A DNA stretch of 55,000 bases, taken from Chromera velia (taxonomy: Eukaryota > Sar > Chromeraceae). Positions 1 to 32,389 of this stretch are shown here, piece after piece. The stretch lies in contig JAHBMJ010004566.1 of NCBI GenBank assembly GCA_018398765.1, positions 4,424 to 59,423 of the forward strand. Direction: 5' to 3'. Within the stretch, counting starts at the first letter, position 1. Each line of letters starts with the position of its first letter. Both the position numbers and the translations under genes were made by a program. Under the pieces are notes generated by a model, which saw only the letters and a list, made by a program, of their open reading frames with translations, had not been told where the DNA came from and searched no databases.

Positions 1-45
<45 letters not shown>
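1..45. repeat. (GT)n microsatellite
   Basis: Pure GT dinucleotide run at the window edge, followed by a GA/GGGA-rich purine stretch to about 150. It most likely lies inside the intron that precedes the SF3B6 exon at 237. Confidence 0.95.
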
Positions 46-46
<1 letters not shown>

Positions 47-236
47 CAGAGAGAGGGGGAGGGAGGGAGGGAGGGAGAAACAGAGAAAGTGAAGATGAGG
101 AGAGAGAGGAGGTGGGGGGAGGGGGATGGGAGAGTGGAAGGATGGGGCAGGCAGGCAGGGCGTTTGTTGGTGTGCTGAAATGTGCATAGATGGATGCGCG
201 AATGTGCGGCTTCGTTCTGTTTGTTCCTCTTTGCAG

Positions 237-1543
237 AGGAAATTCGAATGACACAAAGGGGACCGCGTTCGTCGTGTACGAAGACATTTACGATGCCAAG
301 AGCGCCGTAGAGAATCTGTCGGGATTTCATGTGGCTGGCAGGTGGGTGGGTGGTACGGTGAGCATGTGGTCTTGAAAGAGGAAAGCCAGACGAAGAGTTT
401 TTTTCCTGGCTGACATGGATGCAGTTTGTGGACGTTGTTTCTTTCGGACGTTCCGAATTTTGTTTGGATCATTTCATGAGATAGAAAGAGAAGGCATAAG
501 ATGCTTTCTCCTTTTTTTCTTTGTCGTCTTCGTTTAGTTGTGATGTCGGTCGTGCACGTGCAGGCGACTGGAAGCAAATCGTATGTGAAAAACTTTAACG
601 GTTCCTTTCTATCTTTCCTTTCTTTCTTCTCTTTTCTTTCTTTTCTTTTCTTTCTTTTTTTTTGTCTTTTCTCTTCTTTTCTTCCTTTCTTTTTTTTTTT
701 CTTTTCTTTTCTTTTCCTTCTTTCTTTTCTTTCTTTCTTTCTTTCTTTCTTTTCTTTTCTTTCTTTCTTTTTTTCTTTCTTTCTTTCTCTCTTTCTTTCC
801 TTCCTTCCTTCCTTCCTTTCTTTCTTTCTTTCTTTCTTTCTTTCTCTCTTTCCTTTCTTTCTTTCTTTCTTTTTTTTTTCTTTCTTTCTTTGTTGGGCCT
901 ATGGATGGGTTGAGTAGGACAGCGCAGTTGGGAATGGATGAGCAGAAGGTAATGAAAGAGAGACATGCCACACTGGATTGGAGAAGAAATAAACACAACG
1001 GACAGGCTGACTCGACACAATGGAATGCACACTGAGGATCGATTTGTGATAAATCTTGTGCAAAGTTGGAGGGAACTACCGGACAACTGGCGGGGGAATG
1101 AATGTGTGAGAATAGTCGAAACAAACGTCTATTTAGGTGATGGAAGTACAGGAAGTATTGAGGGAATGATGGGAGGTTTCGGAAAGCTTTGGTATTCATT
1201 TTGAAGAACTACTATGCCACGTTACCTGGGCAGCTGTCCGACTACAAGCCGGCAACCGCGTCGGAGGTCCCCAAAGAGCATCGAAAAGAGGCCGTGTGTC
1301 TGTTTTCCTGATTCAATTTTGTATCTTGGAGACCGTTCGGGATAGATTTGTCTTATCTTTGATACATGGAAACCGATTCCGCCAATGGTCGTCAATGGAT
1401 GCACATTTTCATGATGCATGCATGCATGCAGATACCTGGTCGTTCTTTACTACAATCCGAAGAAGTTTGAGAAGCGACGGGATCAGCAGAAAGAGAGGGA
1501 AGACCTTGAAAAGTTGAGGGCGAAATTGAATGAAGCCAACTGA
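237..1543 (+). CDS. SF3B6: Splicing factor SF3B6 (SF3b p14), 3' part of gene
   Basis: Two exons, 237-341 and 1432-1543; the 5' exons are outside the window. The first exon follows a TTTGCAG acceptor and encodes the second half of an RRM with the family stretch [20 protein letters not shown]. It ends AG|GTGGGT. The second exon restores the arginine codon (AG+A) and continues [19 protein letters not shown] to a TGA after ...LNEAN. In human p14 the same order is seen: RNP1-like TAYVVYEDIFDAK, then the conserved RYLVVLYY, then a charged tail. In that family the protein is a U2 snRNP SF3b subunit that contacts the branch-point adenosine and SF3B1. The 1090 bp intron holds a 300 bp polypyrimidine tract. 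The terminal exon and its flanks are duplicated at 6841-7900. Confidence 0.93.
597..894. repeat. (TTTC)n polypyrimidine tract in SF3B6 intron
   Basis: About 300 bp of almost pure pyrimidine (TTTC, TTTTC, CTTCC units) on the coding strand of the SF3B6 intron. It marks the left edge of the segment copied to 6841-7900, where a shorter version of the same tract occurs. Confidence 0.95.
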
Positions 1544-1920
1544 AAGAGGAGCCGATCAAACGAATACTGATCGGGCAGCGACTCGGGATGTATGGAGGAC
1601 CATGCGATGCACGCATTGCTCATTATTTGATGTCTTCTGCCACAGTGCTAGCCACAGTGATCTATCCATCATCTTATTTTTAAATTCTTGATGCCTAATA
1701 ATTAATAGTAAACATACTGCTATGCCAGTGATACTATAGACTCGTAATTAGAGTAATGTGCTAGTGCTAGGCCCTAGGCTAGGCCGCTTAGGCGTTGGCT
1801 AAAAAAGGGGGGGAAAAGTTAAAAAGCGATCAAGAGAGATTTTTTTCTTTCTTTCTTTAAAAAAACTTAATTTTTGAAGTTTAATTAACATTACTTTAGC
1901 AACATGATTGATTGGTTCAT
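836..1920 (+). repeat. Segmental duplication, copy 1 (SF3B6 intron end, last exon, 3' flank)
   Basis: Matches 6841-7900 collinearly from the CTTT tract through the terminal SF3B6 exon and about 375 bp of AT-rich 3' flank. Similarity stops at the GATTGATT...TTCAT sequence near 1920. This copy is attached to the upstream SF3B6 exon, so it is the parental one. Confidence 0.93.
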
Positions 1921-2061
1921 TAGTCTAACTTCTTCGCGAACTTATTACTCAACTCAAAGTTTTAAACATCTTTCAACCCTAGTTTCAACCCTAGTTCTAG
2001 TCTTAGTTGTTATTGTACGTTTGTCTCTACTAGTGTCTCTACTAGTGTCTTCACCATTCCA
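1544..2061. other. AT-rich 3' flank of SF3B6, no gene seen
   Basis: AT-rich sequence with short direct repeats (CTAGTGTCTCTACTAGTGTCT near 2025, TTTCAACCCTAG twice near 1973). The first 375 bp belong to the duplicated segment. I see no coding signal. Confidence 0.6.
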
Positions 2062-2436
2062 TCATCGACTTTGTTGAACACGGACCAACCGATCTTTTTT
2101 CCCTTGTTCAACTGCACTGTCACCAGACTTTTCTCTCTTCTCTTTGCTGTGTTTGTTAAAAAAACTAACCATGTCTTCTTGTTTTCTATTCACATTGACT
2201 TGCATCCGCCCTTTCTTTCTCATAAATTCTGCAGCCACTTCAGTATCACCCCCACGCGGTATCGACTCGTGCTCTTGGTTGAATATATTTTCACGGCTGG
2301 CCGCTGCATCTGCATTATCACCTTGCTCATCCTTCTTCTCCCCCTCGTCTTCAGCATCTTCATACAGTTCTTCAGATACAAAGCTGTCGACCTGGAAAAC
2401 ATCTTCCAACCATTCTACTTCGTCAAGAAGACAAAG
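2062..2436 (-). CDS. Possible exon of an unknown acidic protein
   Basis: Open frame without an ATG, running from a TAG at about 2437 to a TGA at 2062, about 124 codons. The peptide is acidic then basic (DSFVSEELYEDAEDEGEKK near its start, RKKGRMQVNVNRKQEDM later). It resembles no family I know. It could be an internal or last exon, or a chance open frame. Confidence 0.2.
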   Translation of the reverse strand, partial: LCLLDEVEWLEDVFQVDSFVSEELYEDAEDEGEKKDEQGDNADAAASRENIFNQEHESIPRGGDTEVAAEFMRKKGRMQVNVNRKQEDMVSFFNKHSKEKREKSGDSAVEQGKKDRLVRVQQSR

Positions 2437-4240
2437 TGCTCTCTCTTCTACCGTCCCATTCCTCCTCCTCCGAGGGAGACAGAGGGAGTGACCCGGTCCG
2501 TCGTTTCACCATTCATGCTAATTGAAAAATGAATGAAGTCTACGTGTATGGCACTGCACGCAGCGACCATCGTAAAAGGGGATTACAGGGACGAAGGCGA
2601 GCGGGCGGGCGAAGGGAAAAGGGGGCTTTCTTTTGTCCTATGCAAAGAGTGATAAGAAGGATGGATGCATGGATGCAGACAGAAGAGCAGACAGAGGAGA
2701 AGTTCTTTGACTGGCTCTTTGACGATATCTGGGACGATATACATTTTGAAGCTCTAGTCGAAGCTAGTTTTGATCAACCTTTTAAGTGTCTACCAAGCTA
2801 AAAGTAAAACTGGGATCCTAGATATGATTCAAACTCTAGTTGAAGCTAGTCATTTAACCTTTATTTTTTTTTACATATACAATAAAATTTTAAATAAATA
2901 AAAAAAAAAGAATAGACGTTTTCAGATTTTTTTTCTTTTTACCACTGTGCATCGCCTAGGCATGATCGAGGCTGTTTGTCTACTATACACACTACAATGT
3001 TTAGCTGTTTGTCTGTTTTCAGTGTGTGAACTTTTCACTATAGCTTTTAAATTGGAGTTTATACTCTTAATCAAAATTCTAGGGGCTGCACTATAAAATT
3101 AAAAAAAAAAAAAACTTTTTAAGATTTTTTTTGTTTTGAAACTTATCAACAAACATAATCAAACACATATGTTTCCTAGGCTAAGGCTTGCCGCTAAGCA
3201 TATTTTTCTAAACTTATTGTATAGATTTAAGTTAAAGTGAATTAAATTACACTAAAAATTATAATAATTTAGGTTGCCAGTGTCTCTCATTCCTCTCCTT
3301 CTTTAATTGTCCTCTTCCCTCCCTAAGTGAGCCCCGTGTATGTGCTCGTTCAGATCAAGCATGACCCCGCCGTCCATTACACTGGCTGAGCTCTACACGA
3401 TCAATACCCTCTCTATAGCACCCTCCTCCCTCACACTCCCGCACATCCTTGTCCCCGGGAAAAGTAACTGCATGGGAAGCCACGCAGTCACGCAATCAAA
3501 AAGGCATACAAGGAGACAGAAAGGCGACCACACATATGAGCGGCATGCAGGGCTAGACCAGGGGCTGGATTTTTAGCAGAGAGTATCCAACAGTGACAAA
3601 CTTCATGTCTAGTTACCAATTTTGTGAAACGATCATTGGTAAACAACATAGGGGGGGGCCCGTGGGGGCATTAAGTAAAGATATAAAGAGCGTACGGAGA
3701 CCCAGGGGGGGCTGAGTCTTTTCTTACCTGATAGGAAACAGAGAGAGGAAAATGAGGAACCCAAACAGATGAAACATGGAACCCTTCGCTTAGGAGTGAG
3801 AAAGACACATGTGCTGCTGCATGTGCAAGACCGCACATACAATTGGGTGCAATGAACTGCATGCTGTAATCTTTCAGCCAACTGTCGGCGGCGATTCGTC
3901 ACTCTGCGTCCCTCCATCTGTGATCTGATCGGCGTCTCTATCCCTTTACTTCATTCTGCCTTCTTCCTCTTCAAACAAGAAGAGGAAAAGAAGAAAGCCA
4001 AGAAAGAGACCGACCCTCTAATCGGACCGCGTGTCTCCACTCACCTCGCGCTTTTCCATTTGGGCCGTCAACTCATTCATCGGGTCTTTCAACTTCACCA
4101 GGCCCTGCACGTATTGATCCATAGATATGACACATAAACATAAACACACAATTTTGGTTGCATCCTTCATTGGGATCACACGGCCGATCGATTTCACCAA
4201 CTCAAGGGGGGCCCTCCTCGTCCATGTGCCGACGTTGTGT
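2437..4240. other. Gene-poor, partly AT-rich DNA
   Basis: 2780-3290 is strongly AT-rich with A and T runs; 3300-4240 is closer to the genome average. A short perfect hairpin (TTCCTCTTC, loop, GAAGAGGAA) lies at about 3963-3987. Open frames here are short and without recognisable motifs. Confidence 0.5.
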
Positions 4241-5290
4241 CTACATTCTTTCCGCTCTCAAAGAAAATCTCTTCCCCCGTTCCTCCGAGGGCCAATAGCG
4301 TCGCAAACCTGATATCAGCCTAGCCTTTAAAAAAAGAAAAGGCGGAAAAAGGAGAGCTGCGGAGGTATGTTTTTTTGAAAACACTTGATGACAGAAAGGA
4401 GTACCGTAGGCCTTGCATCGACTGACATTCAAATTTCTTTCCTGTAGTACGTGTTCCACCATGTGCGTCACTTTCTCGCGTGACATCTGCGCTGATCCAG
4501 TCACCTTGTCTGGACATCGAGCGCGGCCTGTGTGGTCAGCGCTGTTGAACTCCCCACAAATCAGCATACAGTTCTCCGGCGTGTAGCCTCTCTGGTTATT
4601 CACCCGCTCGATTGAAATTCGCCAATCCATATCCCGATGATGTCCGAAAGGGATGTTCGAGTACGCACACCGCAACCCCTGGCTCTCCAGCATTTCGCAT
4701 ATATCCATCCACTTAATTGTGTGAATTCCAGCTATCTCCCGGCCTCGCCACTGCCGACCGCGTGCCTTCAGTCGACTTGAGAACAGCAGGCGGGCAGTTT
4801 CTCCCCGCAAAGTTGGGGCGTCTCTCATCTCATTCTCTCGCACGGGACCCCTAATTCTAAGTTCTTCCCACCCTTCCTCGGCTTCTGGTAATACCAGCTC
4901 CGCCTGCTTGCCTGGAAGGGACCGGACCTTCTCATGAGACCACATGTTGACAGTTTTCAACTTCTTGGACCCACACACTCGGACATACCGGGCAATGTTC
5001 AACTCCCGACAGATCCACTGTACGTTTCCCACCTCGTATCCTCGGCTGGGGTTCAAACGCTCGAGACTCCCCCCCCAGTGCGTATGCTTTGCCGCTTGCA
5101 TCTGTATGCCTGAGTAATTACACCGCTCGTTCTGAGAATGCCACAAATATGGCAGGTAATCTTTATCAAGAGGACATTCAACCAATCCCCACCTCTGTAA
5201 GCCGTGTTTCCGATGGCGGGCCCTCACGTTACTGAATGTCTTTGTCATAAGCATCTTGAACGCTGACATGCTTTGAAGATCCCCCTTCAT
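4241..5290 (-). CDS. Tandem two-unit HNH-like (treble-clef) protein
   Basis: A 349-residue open frame with two similar units. Unit 1 (about residues 57-100) reads CNYSGIQM..., then SLERLNPSRGY, then GNVQWICRELNIA. Unit 2 (208-252) reads CAYSNIPF..., then SIERVNNQRGY, then ENCMLICGEFNSAD. The pattern C-x-Y-S...S-(L/I)-E-R...RGY...N...(I)C...N matches the core of HNH-type nuclease domains, whose usual form is ...SLDRID..KGY..GNVQWV...N. The usual Asp is Glu in both units. Function is inferred: DNA binding or cleavage, perhaps from a mobile element. The ATG follows a possible acceptor (TTTCCAG|GG), so upstream exons cannot be excluded. The last 60 or so residues look less ordered. Confidence 0.62.
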   Translation of the reverse strand: MKGDLQSMSAFKMLMTKTFSNVRARHRKHGLQRWGLVECPLDKDYLPYLWHSQNERCNYSGIQMQAAKHTHWGGSLERLNPSRGYEVGNVQWICRELNIARYVRVCGSKKLKTVNMWSHEKVRSLPGKQAELVLPEAEEGWEELRIRGPVRENEMRDAPTLRGETARLLFSSRLKARGRQWRGREIAGIHTIKWMDICEMLESQGLRCAYSNIPFGHHRDMDWRISIERVNNQRGYTPENCMLICGEFNSADHTGRARCPDKVTGSAQMSREKVTHMVEHVLQERNLNVSRCKAYGTPFCHQVFSKKHTSAALLFPPFLFLKARLISGLRRYWPSEERGKRFSLRAERM

Positions 5291-5831
5291 CCCTGGAAAC
5301 AGTCAAGATTTTACGGCACTGAGCTGCCAGCAAAAAGTTGTGTCGGTAAATTGTCTGCACAGGAAGGCGACATTCAACTTGCAACACAGCGTGATCGTTT
5401 CATCTGGATACGTCGATATTCACGACCAGTTTGACCCAGCTGTTGCTTGTCCGATGTTGTGTTTAACCGCCGGCACCCTCAAAAGCTCGGGGTAGATGTT
5501 CTCGACGACCTTTCGAAAACTTGCGAATCAGTGGTTTCCGTCGAACTTTCCGATCAATCCCTGAAGAAAATTTGCACTCAAGTCATACTCAAGTCTCTCG
5601 ATCGTTTTGCGACGTCATGACATGCATGCTGACAGTGGCATCGATATGGCATCGATGTCCAAGCGCGCGATAAGCGCGCGCTGCGCGTATGCCACCAACC
5701 CGCGGCGTGGGGCTGCAGGGGGCCCCATGCACACCGCGCGGCCGGTGGCAGCCAACCGACACCGGCCTAATTAACGAGTTCAGGATAGCATCCTGAACCC
5801 CGCATTTCCATTTTGCCCTGCCTCTCCCCTC
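5291..5831. other. Intergenic, no gene seen
   Basis: No motif-bearing open frame. A GC-rich patch at about 5660-5765 includes the near-palindrome GCGCGCGATAAGCGCGCGC (5663-5681), like the hairpins in the 31.9 kb promoter region. Confidence 0.5.
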
Positions 5832-6100
5832 TTTTGATGATTGAGGGTTTTTTCATGCATATTGCCTCCCCATATATGGGAGGCGGATCTAATCTAGTTT
5901 GTCGATTTGTTCTATCTTTTCGTTGTTCTCCGAATCCTACTCTACCGCCGCTTAAGAAATAAGCCGCAGTAAAAGTGATTAATGAACAGTGTTCCTAGAT
6001 TCAGAACAGACGGGACAAACCGGAACCTTTTGACAGACTAGGCTAGATCCGCCCCTCATATACGGGGACGCGGCATGCATAACAAAAATCTCAATCAAAA
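5832..6100. mobile_element. MITE-like element with about 70 bp terminal inverted repeats
   Basis: The left arm (5832-5903) and the reverse complement of the right arm (about 6032-6100) align from TTTTGA through ATGCAT, CCC(C/G)TATATG, GGCGGATCTA and CTAGT(T/C)TGTC with scattered mismatches. The roughly 130 bp core has no open frame. No clear target-site duplication is visible. A lone piece of the same end lies at 52866-52897. The size and structure fit a non-autonomous DNA transposon; the superfamily is unknown. Confidence 0.65.
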
Positions 6101-6770
6101 TTTCCAGCATAATCTGATCATACCTTATACTTAAGAATTAAAGTCAGGGACGCTAATCACAAATCTGCCTTTCAATCCAAAAGTTATGGTATCGTTTTTG
6201 AGATTTTGAAAAACCGCTTTTTGTCTTTACCGAATTCTCCTCACTTTCATGGGGCCACATTTGTTTTTCGGGTCCGGCAAAAAAAAATCTCGCACGCGCG
6301 TCTCCTCACGGTAAAGCCGGCTGCGTTGACAAATCTCTATAATTCTTTGCAAGCTCAACTTCTTCTCTTCTTGATCGCTTCTTACTCAGCAACGTTACTG
6401 AATATATTTTCCTCAGATATGACCCTTTGTAATGAATTTTTGCTGAACCCTTCCAAGCTTTCCAGTGTGCGAGACTCTGAGAATTCACTGTCCATTGCAA
6501 GCTGTCTCAATGGAGCACAGCAGGATATGCGTCAAAGGGACCACAAAGACATCAACCATATTCAAACCAGGGATGGCCTCTTCTTGACTCCTTTATTCGC
6601 ACCAGAGTGTGCACTCAGTCTGTTGGTACGTACGGTGCTCTAGAGTGATCAATCCGGCAGCTCCCTGCGAGGGGGGGGGCAAAGCCCACCACCAGTCGCA
6701 CTGTCTCTTGTTGCTTAGATACTTACGTCTCATCTAGCGTCTCATTTTGCGCCCTAGTGACAGACTGACT
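6101..6770. other. Intergenic, weak open frame only
   Basis: A 145-codon + strand frame (6206-6643) is open but shows no domain. Base composition is mixed, with a G run at 6670. I would not annotate a gene. Confidence 0.4.
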
Positions 6771-6856
6771 TTCTTTCTTTCTTTCTTTCTTTCTTTTCTT
6801 TCTTTCTTTTTTTTTTTTTCTTTTTTTCTTTCTTTCTTTCTTTCTTTCTCTCTTTC

Positions 6857-6887
<31 letters not shown>

Positions 6888-6908
6888 TTTTTTTTTCTTT
6901 CTTTCTTT
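6771..6908. repeat. (CTTT)n tract at left edge of duplication copy 2
   Basis: A 138 bp TTTC/CTTT run that joins directly to TTGTTGGGCCTATGG, exactly as the tract in the SF3B6 intron does at 894. Confidence 0.95.
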
Positions 6909-7900
6909 GTTGGGCCTATGGATGGGTTGAGTAGGACAGCGCAGTTGAGAATGGATGAGCAGAAGGTAATGAAAGAGAGACATGCCACACTAGATTGGAG
7001 AAGAAATAAATACAATGAACAGGCTGACTTGACATAATAAAATGCATACTGAGGATCGATTTATGATAAATCTTGTGCAAAGTTGGAGGGAACTACCGAA
7101 CAACTGGTGGGGGAATGAATGTATAAGAATAGTCAAAACAAACATCTATTTAGGTGAGGGAAGTATAGGAAATATTAAGGGAATGATGGGAGGTTTCAGA
7201 AAGCTTTGGTATTCATTTTGAAGAACTACTATACCACGTTACCTGGGCAGCTGTCCGACTACAAGCCGGCAACCGCATTGGAGGTCCCCAAAGAGCATCG
7301 AAAAGAGGCCGTATGTCTGTTTTCCTGATTTAATTTTGTATCTTTGATACATGGAAACCGATTCCGCCAATGATCGTCAATGGATGCACATTTTCATGAT
7401 GCATCCATGCATACAGATACCTGGTCGTTCTTTACTACAATCCAAAGAAGTTTGAGAAGCGACGGGATCAGCAGAAAGAGAGGGAAGACCTTGAAAAGTT
7501 GAGGGTGAAATTGAATGAAGCCAACTGAAAGAGGAGCCGATCAAACGAATACTGATCGGGCAGCGACTCGGGATGTATGGACCATACGATGCACGCATTG
7601 CTCATTATTTGATGCCTTCTGCCACAGTGTTAGCCACAGTGATCTATCCATCATCTTATTTTTAAATTCTTGATGCCTAATAATTAATAGTAAACATACT
7701 GCTATGCCAGTGATACTATAGACTCGTAATTAGAGTAATGTGCTAGTGCCAGGCCCTAGGCTAGGCTACTTAGACGTTGGCTAAAAAAGGGGGGAAAAAA
7801 TTAAAAAGCGATCAAGAGATTTTTTTCTTTCTTTCTTTAAAAAAACTTAATTTTTGAAGTTTAATTAACATTACTTTAGCAACATGATTGATTGATTCAT
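6841..7900 (+). repeat. Segmental duplication, copy 2
   Basis: Collinear with 836-1920. No counterpart of the upstream SF3B6 exon (237-341) occurs before it. Differences from copy 1 are overwhelmingly G-to-A and C-to-T in this copy. One 19 bp stretch near 7337 has been lost. Confidence 0.93.
7417..7528 (+). pseudogene. SF3B6: Orphan copy of SF3B6 terminal exon
   Basis: Preceded by ATACAG|A, as in the parent. It encodes [19 protein letters not shown] through to a TGA at the same place. Only two changes against the functional exon: CCG to CCA (silent) and GCG to GTG (Ala to Val). Reading frame and splice acceptor are intact, but no upstream exon is present, so it cannot make the RRM. It could still act as an alternative 3' exon if a transcript read through. 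Confidence 0.88.
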
Positions 7901-8650
7901 AGATATATTAGTTTTATAATGTACAGACATACGTACATCATTGAATAACGTACAGTCTAGACAACATTCAAAGTTTGTGCAATATCTAAAGTTACCACAG
8001 TTATTATATGAAAAAAAAAAAGAAATTTTAGAGGTTTTTTTTTTTTTAGCGCGACGCCAGCCGACACCTAAGCTGGCACAAAGCATGCTACAAAATGATT
8101 ATGATATGACAAGTGGACAACCTAGGTGATAATATCTGGCGACTTAAAAAATGTTTCCATTTAGGTTATGATTTTGTTTTTTCTTCAACTATAGCTGGAA
8201 ACATAGAAAAAGTCTGTTCAGCACTGCTCTTCTAGTATATATAGGGATAGCATTATTAAAGAAAAACAAATTTGGGGCAACTATTCTTTAAAACACAGTC
8301 AACAACAGTTTACAACAGTTGCGTAACACTTAAAATGCGTATTGCAACACTCAAACAGTATTCAAAGTTTGCGTCACATCTGTGCCACAAACGGTACCAT
8401 GTCACTTTGAAAACATTCTTTAAATATTATCATTTTTTTACCTTCAAGAATTTTTTTTTCTTGAAAGTTTGTACTGTTCTACACACGCCTGCTGTTTCTT
8501 TTACTCGCCTTGAATGAAGGCATATTGCTGCACGACCTCCTCAGCAACTACATGCTCTCAAATCTGGGATGGCAACAAAGTTTGCTACAAAGACCCATAG
8601 CGCTGGAACATCGTCTGTTCTCGTATGTTTCTCAGGTCTTCTGACCGCCT
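7901..8650. other. AT-rich region downstream of the ferlin gene
   Basis: AT-rich DNA with no domain-bearing frame. The last part (about 8450-8650) should contain the 3' UTR of the ferlin gene, whose stop codon is at 8651 on the - strand. I see no clear AATAAA on that strand. Confidence 0.45.
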
Positions 8651-31333
<22,683 letters not shown>

Positions 31334-32389
31334 TTTGTCCTTCCTCCTCTCTCCTTCCCTACTTCATCTTGGTCCTTTCTCAGTTTATTGCGATTTGGCC
31401 TTTGCCTTCCACATGTGCCAGAACACGCAGTTTTTGGCCCTCTGATTCGCTTCGGCTTTATGCTTTCTCTGTGCGTCTCTACGCGTGCAACGGAGAGACA
31501 GCGTCTCTCTCGAAATAGTTTTTGTTTGCGTGGAGAGGTCCCACTTCACTCTCTGGACTGCTCTGAAGTCTTTTCCTGGTCCAAACAGCTCAACATCGTC
31601 AAGTGATTTTGGAGAACCAATTAAGCTGCATAAAAAGAACACATGTTTGTTCGCCATATATAGACTGTCAGACTGATAGGCCTTTTCGCATGCATGCACG
31701 ACAGACCATCTACATGTCCGACTGAGCGTCACAACCAAAGCAAGTGTGACTCCTCTGAATCAATTGGGTGGAAGGAAGAAGCTCTACTGGTTCTGGTTGC
31801 AGATTTTGGAAGGTTTATATAGTTTTGTGTATATGCATGCATGGTTTTTGGTGTGCGTGCATGCATGCATGTATTAATATGTGCAAGTGAGTGCGCGCGC
31901 GAAAAGCGCGCGGAAGTGCATAGTTTATAGTTTGGTCGTGCATGCATGAAGAAGAAATTAAGTTCAAGAAACAAGTTTGTTCGCGCGCGAATGCGCGCGA
32001 AGTGCATGCGCGAAAATTGTCAGTTTGCATGTGCATGCATGTGTCCTATAGCTCCACACATGCTCCACACTGATCGTCATGTATGTTCCCGACCATAAAC
32101 CAACCATTCCATTCACAACCATTCTTACGCCAGATGAAGGGTAACAGCTAGCACTCAAGTTGAAACACAGATAAATGCACTTCTTCAGAGTTTCCCCAAC
32201 CTCTACTTCCCCCTCAGAGCGAATGCACTGCAACACTGTGGAGAGGGAGCAATGATGAGAAGTGCGTGGGGTGTTGCTTGACAAGTCGATACGATTCTCC
32301 AAGTCATTTGTCAATTAAACACGTAAGTCGATCTTTCTGTGCGGTTTCAACATTGTGGAGCATTCTTCTTTAGGTGTGCGAAGCAGAAA
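31334..32389. promoter_or_regulatory. Divergent promoter region between ferlin and HSP70-USP
   Basis: About 1.05 kb separates the two start codons. It contains two CGCGCG hairpins (31894-31912 and 31981-32000), each with a 4-6 base centre. It also has TGCATGCA-type motifs at 31688-31698, 31833-31844, 31857-31872, 31939-31948 and 32026-32042. TGCATGCA is a known binding motif of an ApiAP2 factor in Plasmodium (established knowledge); its use here is inferred. Short 5' UTR exons may also lie here. Confidence 0.55.

Noticed and set aside
595-1199. Lys/Arg/Glu-rich and Phe/Ser-rich open frames
   Set aside because: Translations of the TTTC tract in the SF3B6 intron; no domain outside the tract.
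1970-2000. AACCCTAG repeats as telomeric sequence
   Set aside because: Only two imperfect units in AT-rich DNA; no array.
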